Shown here: positions 16,178 through 24,335 of the stretch, piece by piece
Position numbering within the stretch: the stretch's first letter is position 1
How the letters are laid out: each line of letters starts with the position of its first letter
Assembly (NCBI GenBank): GCA_035555315.1
Contig: DATMGU010000136.1
Location: 1-64,000 of the forward strand
Source of the DNA: DATMGU01 sp035555315
Lineage (GTDB): Bacteria > Pseudomonadota > Alphaproteobacteria > ATCC43930 > CGMCC-115725
Reading direction: 5' to 3'
DNA length: 64,000 nt
The notes under the pieces: generated by a model
What the model was told of the DNA's origin: nothing
Seen by the model: the letters and a program-made list of their open reading frames with translations, nothing else
Databases searched by the model: none
Made by a program: the position numbers and the translations under genes

Positions 16178-17248
16178 ATGCAACGAGCACTGATGACCGG
16201 GATCCTATCGTTCGTCACGGTCCTCACCCTCCTCACCGGATGGACAAGCGGGGTGGCGATGGCTGCCGATCCTGGGCTGGTGGACAGCGACAATTGGCGC
16301 CGGTTTCAAACCGTTTTCATTCGGCAGGGCGGTCGTGTGGTCGATAACGGCAACAACGATATCAGCCATTCCGAAGGCCAGGGCGTCGGCATGCTGATTG
16401 CCGAAGCACAAGGCGACCGGGCAACTTTCGATCGGCTTTGGGGCTGGACCAAGGCCAACCTGCAGGTTCGGGACGATGCGCTGTTCGCCTGGAAATGGAC
16501 GGAATCGTCGGCCGACCACGTCCCGGACCACAACAACGCCACCGATGGCGACATCTTCATCGCCTGGTCGTTGACCCGCGCGGCCAAACGCTGGCCGGAC
16601 GGCTCCTACCAAGCCGCCGCCGCGACGATCGCCGGCGATATCCGGAAAAAGCTGGGCCGGGTGATCGCGGGGCAGCGCTATCTGATCGCGGGAGCCACGG
16701 GCTTCGAGCATGACGACGTCATAACGGTCAACCTATCCTATTGGATCTTTCCGGCGCTGCGGCCGCTGATGGATGTGGATCCGTCATCGGAATGGGATGA
16801 GATCCAGAGATCCGGCCTGACGCTCCTCGACAAGGCGAAGTTCGGCCGTTGGAAGCTGCCGGCGGATTGGATGACGGTGAAATCCGATGGTTCCGTCAGC
16901 TTGGCACCCGACCATCCAGCCCGGTTCGGCTACGATGCCGTGCGCGTTCCGCTCTATCTGGTTTGGAGTGGCCTCGCCACCGACGAGCGATTGAAGTCCT
17001 TTGTCGGCTTCTGGTCGGAATTCGGCAATTTTCCCTTCTTGCCGGCATGGACCAATCTCACCGACGATTCGATCGCCTCGTATGGTGGCTCGGCAGGGTA
17101 TAAGGCGGTCGCGGAATTGACCCGCGTGGCTGCTCACAAACCTGACACGTTGCCTCAGGCGACGGCATTGGATGATAAGTCGGATTATTATTCCTCGACG
17201 TTATCCATGATGGTGAGAATGGCGATTCTGGCGAATTCGACGAACTGA
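16178..17248 (+). CDS. Glycoside hydrolase family 8 endoglucanase (BcsZ-like)
   Basis: The 356-aa product has a signal peptide (MQRALMTGILSFVTVLTLLTGW...AMAA) and a family 8 catalytic domain. SHSEGQGVGM carries the general acid Glu66, and ATDGDIFIAWSL matches the GH8 signature with Asp123. Family members of this type hydrolyse beta-1,4-glucan, and the BcsZ group trims nascent cellulose. No bcsA/bcsB is present in the window, so a link to the surface polysaccharide locus downstream is only positional. Two ATGs compete; 16178 is preferred because GGAGAG (16165-16170) lies 7 bases upstream, whereas 16172 is too close. Confidence 0.88.
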   Translation: MQRALMTGILSFVTVLTLLTGWTSGVAMAADPGLVDSDNWRRFQTVFIRQGGRVVDNGNNDISHSEGQGVGMLIAEAQGDRATFDRLWGWTKANLQVRDDALFAWKWTESSADHVPDHNNATDGDIFIAWSLTRAAKRWPDGSYQAAAATIAGDIRKKLGRVIAGQRYLIAGATGFEHDDVITVNLSYWIFPALRPLMDVDPSSEWDEIQRSGLTLLDKAKFGRWKLPADWMTVKSDGSVSLAPDHPARFGYDAVRVPLYLVWSGLATDERLKSFVGFWSEFGNFPFLPAWTNLTDDSIASYGGSAGYKAVAELTRVAAHKPDTLPQATALDDKSDYYSSTLSMMVRMAILANSTN

Positions 17249-17287
17249 TCGGGCAACGATCTGATGGGGCGACAACCTCACGATCGG

Positions 17288-17392
17288 TCAAAACACGCGG
17301 CGTTGACGACGGCGCCATGACAGCATCGACCGTAGCGTATAACCAGCCGCGAAGGCCGCGACCAAGAGGGCTATGCCTAACAGATTTTCCAT
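17288..17392 (-). CDS. Small membrane protein, 34 aa
   Basis: ATG at 17392 and TGA at 17288-17290 define a 34-residue frame. The peptide starts MENLLGIALLVAAFAAGYTL, a single hydrophobic helix, and ends with a basic tail containing WRRRQRRVF. GAGGAG lies 8 bases before the ATG, a good ribosome binding site. The inside-positive tail suggests a single-pass inner-membrane protein with its C-terminus in the cytoplasm. I recognise no family. It is convergent with the cellulase gene. Confidence 0.6.
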   Translation of the reverse strand: MENLLGIALLVAAFAAGYTLRSMLSWRRRQRRVF

Positions 17393-17773
17393 GAGCCGTG
17401 CTCCTCGAGTCTACACGTCTGCTGCCAACCGGACATTACCGGACGTATAAGCAAAAATCGATCCGCAATGATGCGGTGCAAAATAACGCGAATAAATGGC
17501 GATGATATGGCAGCGAAACAGCCCGAAATGTGCCCCCAAGCCGTCTCTTGCGGCGCAAACCCGTGACATTGGCGCTCGATCGATCCGTGATGCTACGATG
17601 CCGGTAAGTCGGGTTTCGACAGAACCGTCGGTCGTGGGTGACCAAGCCCAACACCTCAAGGCCCAATGCCTGTACCGGCGCGCCTGCCACAAGCACTAAC
17701 GCCGGACGACCCCCGTTGGTGCCGTCCGGTGTCGGCAAAAATCGATCGGTCGGCGTCCGGAGCAAGCGACGAC
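17393..17773. other. Intergenic region, no gene seen
   Basis: The segment lies between the small membrane peptide gene and the DUF983 gene. Bases 17440-17520 are A/T-richer than the surroundings and may hold promoters for either side. Open frames here have no ribosome binding site and unusual composition. Confidence 0.45.
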
Positions 17774-18151
17774 ATGGTGCAGACCTATTCCGATATCCGG
17801 CCCAGCGTCGCCACCGCCGTCTGGCGAGGGTTTCGCCGCCGTTGCCCGCGCTGCGGCCGAGGCGCGCTCTTCAGCTCGCTGCTGACATTGAACAGCACCT
17901 GCCCCAGCTGCGACGAACCCCTGGGCGAAATCAGGGCCGATGATATGCCGGCCTATGTGACGATCTTCGTGACGGGGCATGTGGTCGTGCCCATGATTTT
18001 GTGGATAGACCATTACGACCCGCCGGCCTGGGTCGAGTTCGCGGTGGCGGTACCCGTCTCGCTGGCGCTGATCGGTCTGCTTTTGCCGAGGATCAAGGGC
18101 GCGGTGGCGGCCTTGCTGTGGTCGCTCCGGCTCAAGGGAACCGAGACCTGA
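17774..18151 (+). CDS. DUF983 family membrane protein
   Basis: The 125-aa product has a treble-clef-like zinc ribbon, RRRCPRCGRGALF and NSTCPSCDEPLG (cysteines 24, 27, 43 and 46), followed by two hydrophobic segments (YVTIFVTGHVVVPMILWI and FAVAVPVSLALIGLLL). This layout is the DUF983 family, common in alphaproteobacteria near respiratory genes, with no established biochemical role. The ATG at 17774 is chosen to place the start just before the zinc ribbon. Confidence 0.85.
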   Translation: MVQTYSDIRPSVATAVWRGFRRRCPRCGRGALFSSLLTLNSTCPSCDEPLGEIRADDMPAYVTIFVTGHVVVPMILWIDHYDPPAWVEFAVAVPVSLALIGLLLPRIKGAVAALLWSLRLKGTET

Positions 18152-18288
18152 GCCGCGCCGGCCCCCTTGAGCCTTGCCGGCCCGCCGTCCGAGTCGATTT
18201 TTTCCCCCGATTTGCTATAAAGCCCGCCTCGATCGCACAATCCGCCTCGATCGGCCCGGCCAAGCGCAGCATTTTCAGGTGAGAAACA

Positions 18289-18495
18289 ATGAATATCGAT
18301 CAGCTTAGGGGAACCGCGCGAGGGGATTTTCAAACCGCCTTCGCGGCCTTGGTCGAGGCGCATCAAAGCGTCGAGCAAGCATTGAGCCAAGGCGTCGATA
18401 CGGCGGTCTGCGACAGTCGGCGGCGCTTGTCGCGCGCCCTCGACCACTATCTTTTCGCGCTGACCACCTACAGCGCCGGTACGCCGCCGGCCTAA
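18289..18495 (+). CDS. Small hypothetical protein, 68 aa
   Basis: Starts MNIDQLRGTARGDFQTAFAA and is predicted to be mostly helical, without signal or membrane segment. GGTGAGAAACA precedes the ATG. The stop codon TAA directly abuts the 161-bp palindromic element, so the original C-terminus may have been altered by that insertion. I do not recognise a family. Confidence 0.6.
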   Translation: MNIDQLRGTARGDFQTAFAALVEAHQSVEQALSQGVDTAVCDSRRRLSRALDHYLFALTTYSAGTPPA

Positions 18496-18656
18496 GAGGC
18501 CGTTTGAGAATGCGGCGGCGGAGGGCCGGCGAGGGATTTTTCGGGCCGGGAAGGAGGCCGGGCCGCCACGATGCCGGGACATCGTGGCAAGCGGCTGACG
18601 CTCCCGGCGCGGAAAAGACCCGCTGGGCCGACCCGACCGCGTTCTCAAACGGTCTC
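18496..18656. repeat. 161-bp palindromic, MITE-like element
   Basis: The termini GAGGCCGTTTGAGAATGCGG (18496-18515) and the complement of 18637-18656 match at 18 of 20 positions. The arms stay similar all the way to a perfect 9-bp central stem, GCCACGATG (18565-18573) with CATCGTGGC (18580-18588), around loop CCGGGA. The element is therefore one long imperfect hairpin. TAA (or CTAA) flanks both ends, as expected for a target duplication. No coding capacity. It lies between convergent genes and could also end transcription in both directions. Confidence 0.75.
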
Positions 18657-18662
18657 TAATAG

Positions 18663-19424
18663 CTACAGGAATCGGTGAAAGAAGGCGGGTGATGGCGAGC
18701 CGGTATGGGCGAAGGCGACGCCCAACGGATGGCCGCCAGCATAGCTGATCCGATCGCGCAGCGCCATGGCCTCGCCCACCGGTGTGCGCCCGGCCCGGAT
18801 CAGCAACACGACCCCGTCGGCAACCGACGCGAGGCGCAATCCGGCGAGGGAGGCGTCGAGCGGCGGCACCTCGATCACGATGGCCCCGAACAACGGCCGC
18901 AACCGGCGAATACCGGTCATCGCCGCCAATTGCCAGGCGACGTCCCCGACAACGGCGGCGGCGGGCTCGATGCGGCTGACATGGAGCCAACTGCCGCGCA
19001 CCTGATGGAAATGCAGCACCGCGTGCTCCGGCAGGGGGGAGGGCGCGCCACCGCGCCGGGGCTCCAGCCGGCCTTCGGCGGCGAAATCCCGGTGATGCCT
19101 GTTGGCTTCCCCACCAAGGTCGAGCAGCAAGGTCGGTCGACCGGCCGTCGCGGCGGCACTCAATGCGATATCCCTGACAGCGTCGGAGGCGGCAAGCTCG
19201 GTCGTCGCAGCGACGCACAGCACCACCTGCGCCGCCACCCCCCGCTGGCCGACGGTCGACATGACCGCCTCGGCCGGTTCCGCCACGCCAACCTCACGCC
19301 AACTGGCAATGATTTCAGGCGGCGACGGCTCCCGCTGGGCGGATGGGGGATTTAGGCCGGCGGGATCCAGGGCGGCGGGATCCAGGGGGGTGCTGGAATG
19401 CCAGATGGTGCGATTATCGGTCAT
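18663..19424 (-). CDS. Chain-length ATPase-like protein (degenerate CpsD/CapB type)
   Basis: The 253-aa product aligns by eye with the BY-kinase-like ATPase gene at 23583-24335. VVLCVAATTELAASDAVRD sits where Walker A should be, followed by RPTLLLDLGG (Walker A'/strand), PLFGAIVIEVPPLDASLAG (Walker B region) and the tail SPSPAFFHRFL. The P-loop is not recognisable (no GxxxxGK[ST]) and there is no C-terminal tyrosine cluster, so kinase activity is unlikely. It is divergent from the PCP gene at 19628, suggesting a PCP/ATPase pair acting on polysaccharide chain length. Assignment rests on that pairing and remote similarity. Confidence 0.6.
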   Translation of the reverse strand: MTDNRTIWHSSTPLDPAALDPAGLNPPSAQREPSPPEIIASWREVGVAEPAEAVMSTVGQRGVAAQVVLCVAATTELAASDAVRDIALSAAATAGRPTLLLDLGGEANRHHRDFAAEGRLEPRRGGAPSPLPEHAVLHFHQVRGSWLHVSRIEPAAAVVGDVAWQLAAMTGIRRLRPLFGAIVIEVPPLDASLAGLRLASVADGVVLLIRAGRTPVGEAMALRDRISYAGGHPLGVAFAHTGSPSPAFFHRFL

Positions 19425-19627
19425 TCGGCGCGACCTCTCCGACCACGCGGCGCCCGATGAGCGCGCCTGATTAATCCACGATGCGCCGTTAAACCAACGT
19501 CTGAAAAAGACATCGCTATCACCTTGTGTTAAAAAACGATAATGTGCGCGTAGGCTTTTGTTAATGCATTCATTCGAAGGTGTGCGGCCTGGTCTTCGAT
19601 GGGCTGAAGGATCTCCCGGCGGGACAG

Positions 19628-21157
19628 ATGCGACAGATCGGCTTTTTGATCGAGGATCGGCTAGCCACGGTACACCACACGGGCGAGCGTCGGCGACATC
19701 GAGATGGTGGGGCCGGACGTCCGTTCCGTCATCTCATTACCTCGGCGGCGGCGCATCGGCGCTGGAGTTATCTGGCCCTGTTCGTGACCGTTATCGCCGC
19801 CGGTGCCGTCGCTTGGCTGGATCAGCCCGATTTCATCAGCGGGACACGGCTGGCCGTGATCGGCGCACCGGTGAGCGGGGGCGCCGATGACACCGCGCTG
19901 CTGGCCGAGCAGCGCGCCTTGGTGAAAAAGGCGGCAAGCCGGCTCACCGCCCCGGCACGGGGGGCCGCCGCCCTGGATGCGGTCGGGCTGCGCAAGGTCT
20001 ATCCCGATCTGATCGACGCTCCCTCCACCGGTGACGAGGCGCGTGCCGCCGGCGTCGAGCGGTTGGCGCGCGCGATCTCGGTCATCCCAGGCGACGCGGC
20101 GACCAGCCTGCAAGTCGATATCAGCCATCGCGACCCGGTCGTGGCGGCGGCATTGGCCATCGCCCTTGTCGAACCGGATATCGAACCGCCCGCCGCCGTG
20201 GCAAAGCCCGCCGCCCCGCCCGCCGCTGCGATACGGCCGGATGACGCGGAGCGCTGGCGCGCTCGAGCCGCGGTGGAGACGGAACGGACGCTGCTGGCGG
20301 CACGCCTCGCCGAGTTCGATCGCGCCGCCGGCGGGATCTCCGCCGACCTCTCCCGGGCGGCGTTGGAACTGGCGAAGACGCCGCATACCGTCGACCCGCC
20401 GCCTCAAACGGGAGATGCCGACGGCTTGGAGCGAGCAAGCGCCGATCTCGCCAACCTGAAACTGAAGCGGCTCGAACTCACCGCCAAGTATCAGGACGAT
20501 TTTCCGAGCGTTCGGGCGATCGACGAGCAGATCGCGAAACTGACCGGCTTCATCGCCGAGCAGCGGTCCAAAGCCGCGCCGCATGGACAGCCCCTTAAAT
20601 CGGCGGCCAATCCGGCCTATGCGCTGCTCGCCGCCGAGCAGGCACGGCTGACGGCATCCCTGGATGACATCGCCCGTCAGCGCAGTGACACTGGCCAGCG
20701 ACTGCGTGATCTCGACAAGCGATTGGCCGCCTTCGACGCGACCGAGCAAACCTTGGCCGCTCGCCAGCCGGCCACGGTCGCCGCGGCTTCGGCCCCATCG
20801 GGGGCACCTCGCCTGGTGCGTGCCGGCACCCTGCTGCGACGGGCGCATGACGATCGGCCCATGCTGATCGCCGAGATCGGCTGTGCCGGCATCTGTGCCG
20901 CGGCGATGCTGCCGCTCTTGCTGTACCGGCGCCGCCGGGTGTTCGCGACCCCCTCGGAGGTGGAATTCGCCCTCGGCCTGCCGGTGATCGCTTGTCGCAG
21001 CGACACAGGCGGCATCGATGATTCGAACCGCCTGGCCACCCGCATCGCTCCGCCCCCTCGGGGCCGAATGATCGACCATGAGTTGATCGAACACGACCCG
21101 TTCGCGAGCAGGCCGATGCCGACAGCCGTCGGGCACTCGTCGATCCGACCCCACTGA
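19628..21157 (+). CDS. Polysaccharide co-polymerase (Wzz/GumC-like)
   Basis: The 509-aa protein has an N-terminal membrane helix (WSYLALFVTVIAAGAVAWL), a long helical periplasmic region and a second membrane helix (MLIAEIGCAGICAAAMLPLLLY), the layout of PCP proteins that set chain length. LTAKYQDDFPSVRAIDEQI is shared with the second PCP gene (GKYQDDFPLVRELDAQI), so the two are paralogues. The periplasmic part is more diverged than usual and rich in Ala and Pro. The start is uncertain: ATG at 19628 (with GGCGGGA upstream) or GTG at 19580. Confidence 0.75.
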   Translation: MRQIGFLIEDRLATVHHTGERRRHRDGGAGRPFRHLITSAAAHRRWSYLALFVTVIAAGAVAWLDQPDFISGTRLAVIGAPVSGGADDTALLAEQRALVKKAASRLTAPARGAAALDAVGLRKVYPDLIDAPSTGDEARAAGVERLARAISVIPGDAATSLQVDISHRDPVVAAALAIALVEPDIEPPAAVAKPAAPPAAAIRPDDAERWRARAAVETERTLLAARLAEFDRAAGGISADLSRAALELAKTPHTVDPPPQTGDADGLERASADLANLKLKRLELTAKYQDDFPSVRAIDEQIAKLTGFIAEQRSKAAPHGQPLKSAANPAYALLAAEQARLTASLDDIARQRSDTGQRLRDLDKRLAAFDATEQTLAARQPATVAAASAPSGAPRLVRAGTLLRRAHDDRPMLIAEIGCAGICAAAMLPLLLYRRRRVFATPSEVEFALGLPVIACRSDTGGIDDSNRLATRIAPPPRGRMIDHELIEHDPFASRPMPTAVGHSSIRPH

Positions 21158-21189
21158 ACCGGCCCGGCGGCGGGGTCGGGGCTAAACAC

Positions 21190-22047
21190 CTAGAGTGACG
21201 GCAAAACGGACCTGACATGCGCCTCGAACGTATTCAGCAGGGGGGAGGGATGCCGCCTGCCCAGTTTGAGCGTGATTCCGACGGCGGGTAGCATCGGCAG
21301 GCCGCTTGTGACGGGGAGGATCTGCAGATCGGCGGGTACGGCGGTCTCCGTCAGCACGGCGATCGCCTGCCCCGAGCGGACCACCGCGGTCAGTCCGGCG
21401 ATGCTCCCGCTGGCATAGGCGACGCGGTATGGTCGTCCCACCCGGTCGAGGCTGGCCTTGGCTGCTTGATGATCCAGCGTATCGGGGTCCGACAGGGCCA
21501 GTTGCAGGGGATCAAGCCTGCTTGCGTCGCTCCCCTTGCATCCCACCCAGACGAGCGGTTCGCGGCGAATAATCTGATCCTGGTAAGGATCATCCGGCAA
21601 CGACACGATGGCAACGTCGAGGACATGGTTCTCAAGGCGCTCAAGCAAGCGCGGCGTTGGGGCACAGACAACGTCGATTGATACCTGCGGATGCTGGCGC
21701 GAGAACCCTCGCAGCAGGGGCGGCAGGAAGACCATGGCATAGTCGTCGGGACAGCCAAGGCGCAGGTTTCCCGACAGGCTGACGCCGGACAATTCGGCAA
21801 CAGCTTCGTCATGGGTCCGGAGGATCTTCTGGGCATGCGCGAGAAGACGTTCGCCGTGCATGGTGAGAGTGACGCCGCGCCCGTTACGGGTAAGGAGCGG
21901 CTGGTTCACCGCTTCCTCAAGCCGCTTCATCTGCATGCTGATGGCGGCCTGGGTTCTGCCCACCTGCTCCGCGGCGCGGCTCAACACGCCCGTTTCGGCA
22001 ACCACGGCGAAACTGCGCAGCAGATCAATGTCGAGTTGAATGGGCAT
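21190..22047 (-). CDS. dgdR: LysR family regulator, probably DgdR
   Basis: The product (285 aa from the ATG at 22047; an in-frame ATG at 22062 is possible) has an N-terminal winged helix (LDIDLLRSFAVVAETGVLSRAAEQVGRTQAAISMQMKRLEE) and a LysR substrate-binding domain. It is divergent from dgdA, the arrangement known from Burkholderia cepacia, where DgdR represses dgdA until 2-methylalanine is present. The name is inferred from the neighbour rather than from the protein itself. It converges with the first PCP gene, 32 bases apart. Confidence 0.75.
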   Translation of the reverse strand: MPIQLDIDLLRSFAVVAETGVLSRAAEQVGRTQAAISMQMKRLEEAVNQPLLTRNGRGVTLTMHGERLLAHAQKILRTHDEAVAELSGVSLSGNLRLGCPDDYAMVFLPPLLRGFSRQHPQVSIDVVCAPTPRLLERLENHVLDVAIVSLPDDPYQDQIIRREPLVWVGCKGSDASRLDPLQLALSDPDTLDHQAAKASLDRVGRPYRVAYASGSIAGLTAVVRSGQAIAVLTETAVPADLQILPVTSGLPMLPAVGITLKLGRRHPSPLLNTFEAHVRSVLPSL

Positions 22048-22067
22048 GATATAAGAAACCATTATGT

Positions 22068-22096
22068 CTAATATCAGAACTATTAGTTATCATTAG
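22068..22096. promoter_or_regulatory. Operator-like repeats next to dgdR
   Basis: CTAAT (22068-22072) and ATTAG (22082-22086) form an inverted repeat with a 9-base spacer, and ATTAG recurs at 22092-22096. The A/T-rich, dyad form fits a LysR-type binding site for autoregulation. Confidence 0.45.
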
Positions 22097-22168
22097 AACG
22101 AGCTCTTGCCTACCGTCACGTCAGAAGCCGACGGGGGCACTCCGTCCAGAACCGCCGGCATGCAACAA

Positions 22169-22183
22169 ATCTCAAAGTGAGAT
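22169..22183. promoter_or_regulatory. LysR-type operator before dgdA
   Basis: ATCTCA-AAG-TGAGAT is a perfect inverted repeat containing the LysR T-N11-A signature (T22170 to A22182). It ends 4 bases before the dgdA GTG, a position suited to repression. Confidence 0.55.
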
Positions 22184-22187
22184 CACA

Positions 22188-23489
22188 GTGTCGAAGAACG
22201 CGGAGCCCCTGTTCTGGCAAAAGGCGCGGCAGCACCTGATACGCTACGGCGGTCATTTTGAGCCGGTTATAATAGAAAGGGCACAAGGCAGCTTCGTTTA
22301 CGATGCCGATGGCCGTTCTATCCTGGACTTTACCTCTGGGCAGATGAGTTCGATTCTGGGGCACGGACACCCGGAAATCAGCGATGTCGTCGCCCACTAT
22401 GCCGGCAACCTTGACCATCTGTTTAGCGGGATGCTGACACGGCCGGTTGTCGACTTGGCCCATAAGCTGTCTGAACTCACACCGGGGGCGCTTGAGCGCA
22501 CCATGTTGCTGAGCACCGGAGGCGAGGCCAACGAAGCGGCGATCAAGATGGCGAAACTCGCGACGGGTAAGTACGAGATCGTCAGTTTCGCGCAGTCATG
22601 GCATGGCATGACGGGGGCCGCCGCATCGGCGACATACAGCGCCGGCCGCAGAGGTTACGGCCCATCGGCGGTCGGATCTTTTGCTATTCCCGCACCCTAC
22701 CCCTACCGACCCCGGTTCGTGCGGGAGGGAGTATGCGACTGGCAGGGCGAACTGGACTACGCCTTCGATTTAGTCGATCGGCAGTCCAATGGAAGTCTGG
22801 CCGCATTCATCGCCGAGCCTATTCTCAGTTCGGGCGGCCTGATCGATCTACCGCTTGGCTATTTGGCGGCGCTCCAGCAGAAATGCAACGAGCGCGGCAT
22901 GATGCTGATCCTCGATGAGGCACAGACCGGCGTGGGTCGCACCGGCCTGATGTTTGCCTGCGAACGCGACGGCGTGACGCCTGACATCCTGACCCTATCG
23001 AAGACGCTTGGCGCTGGCTTGCCGCTGTCTGCTGTGATCACAACGGCGGCTATCGAGGAACTCTGCCATGAGCGAGGCTTCCTTTTCTATACCACGCACG
23101 TCTCGGACCCCCTTCCAGCCGCGGTTGGTCTTAAGGTTCTTGAAGTGGTGGAGCGGGACGGCCTGGTGATGCGTGCGCGCAGTGCCGGGGCGCGGCTTGA
23201 AAGTGGATTGCGCGCGCTGCAGCAGCGTTTCGGTTGCATCGGCGATGTCCGTGGTCGCGGGCTTCTGCTGGGTATGGAGATCGTCCACGACCGGCAGACG
23301 AAGGACCCTGCCCCGGCGCTCGGAGCGACGATCACCCGTCGCTGCATGGAACTCGGCCTCAGCATGAACATCGTGCAGCTACCAGGGATGGGCGGCGTAT
23401 TCCGTATCGCCCCGCCCCTGACCGTCAGCGATAGCGAGATTGATCTCGGTCTCGATCTGTTAGGGCAGGCGATCGAGGCATCACTATAG
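22188..23489 (+). CDS. dgdA: 2,2-Dialkylglycine decarboxylase
   Basis: The 433-aa PLP enzyme, the same length as the Burkholderia cepacia enzyme, decarboxylates and transaminates 2,2-dialkylglycines such as 2-aminoisobutyrate. Near-identical family segments include IIERAQGSFVYDADGRSILD, FTSGQMSSILGHGHPEI, SFAQSWHGMTGAAASATYS and NIVQLPGMGGVFRIAPPLTV. The PLP lysine is Lys272 in LSKTLGAGLPL, and Asp243 lies in LDEAQTGVGRTG. The start is a GTG. With the divergent LysR gene it forms a self-contained catabolic module sitting between two halves of a polysaccharide locus. Codon use looks less GC-biased than the flanking genes. Confidence 0.95.
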   Translation: MSKNAEPLFWQKARQHLIRYGGHFEPVIIERAQGSFVYDADGRSILDFTSGQMSSILGHGHPEISDVVAHYAGNLDHLFSGMLTRPVVDLAHKLSELTPGALERTMLLSTGGEANEAAIKMAKLATGKYEIVSFAQSWHGMTGAAASATYSAGRRGYGPSAVGSFAIPAPYPYRPRFVREGVCDWQGELDYAFDLVDRQSNGSLAAFIAEPILSSGGLIDLPLGYLAALQQKCNERGMMLILDEAQTGVGRTGLMFACERDGVTPDILTLSKTLGAGLPLSAVITTAAIEELCHERGFLFYTTHVSDPLPAAVGLKVLEVVERDGLVMRARSAGARLESGLRALQQRFGCIGDVRGRGLLLGMEIVHDRQTKDPAPALGATITRRCMELGLSMNIVQLPGMGGVFRIAPPLTVSDSEIDLGLDLLGQAIEASL

Positions 23490-23582
23490 ATCCGAGCGGG
23501 GTAGATCCGAGCGGGGCGTCGCGACGACCTTGCCTGAACTGATGCTCGCAATCGTCCGCGTGTGCCGGCCTCACCGTTCAGT

Positions 23583-24335
23583 CTAGAGACGCCGATAGAT
23601 GCTGCGGGGGATGTGAAAGCGGCGCTTGTTCAGGATCGCGCCGGCGATGGCGCCGCCGACTTCGAGGATCCGGTCGCGCAGATTGAGCGCCACCGCCGCG
23701 CGGGTCGCCTCCGCCTCGACGACCAGCAGCGTCGTATCGACATAGGGTGCCAGCATCACCGCGTCATAGGATCGCTCCAAGGCGGGGCTGTCGACGACGA
23801 CCAGATCGAAGTTCGATCGCAGCGCTTCCAGGATCGCCGCCCATTCGGTACCGGTCGGCGACGGGGCGGTCGGTGCCACCATCTCGGTCACGAATAGGGC
23901 CAACGGACCGATCCGGCGAGCCACGAAATTCTTGCCGATGCTGATCACGCGGGGCGGCGGTGGCGAATCCGCGCCGCCGAGCCAGCGCGGTCCGTCGACG
24001 GCCGCGCCCATCTCGGCGCTGAGCCTGCGCAGCACATCGGATTGGCGATGACCCGGCGGATCGACGTCCAGGATCAAGGTGCGCAGGGAGAGCTTACGCG
24101 CCGCGATCAGCGCCAGATCGCGCGCCAGGGTCGACGTCCCCTCGCCCGATCGGGCCGCCACCAATTGCAGGATGGCCACCGGGACATCGCCCCGCTGGCC
24201 AAGCATATAAAGCAACTGCTCGCCATCACCGACGCTCAGCAACTCCGGATCCGGCAGCGAGGCAGGCTGCGGGTCGCCGCCGGTCTGGTCCATCTGCCCG
24301 GTCTGGTTCGTCTGCGAGGGCATAACCGGCTTCAC
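23583..24335 (-). CDS. Chain-length ATPase (BY-kinase-like, altered P-loop)
   Basis: The 250-aa product has the deviant Walker A region ARSGEGTSTLARDLALIAAR in which the usual GEGKST lysine is Thr, then RTLILDVDPPG (Walker A') and FDLVVVDSPALERSYDAVML (Walker B). The C-terminus (IPRSIYRRL) has one tyrosine instead of a tyrosine cluster. It starts with a GTG that overlaps the PCP stop by 4 bases, so the two are translated together, like Wzc split into two proteins. It probably works as a nucleotide-binding or scaffold partner of the PCP rather than as an active tyrosine kinase; this last point is inference. Confidence 0.78.
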   Translation of the reverse strand: MKPVMPSQTNQTGQMDQTGGDPQPASLPDPELLSVGDGEQLLYMLGQRGDVPVAILQLVAARSGEGTSTLARDLALIAARKLSLRTLILDVDPPGHRQSDVLRRLSAEMGAAVDGPRWLGGADSPPPPRVISIGKNFVARRIGPLALFVTEMVAPTAPSPTGTEWAAILEALRSNFDLVVVDSPALERSYDAVMLAPYVDTTLLVVEAEATRAAVALNLRDRILEVGGAIAGAILNKRRFHIPRSIYRRL

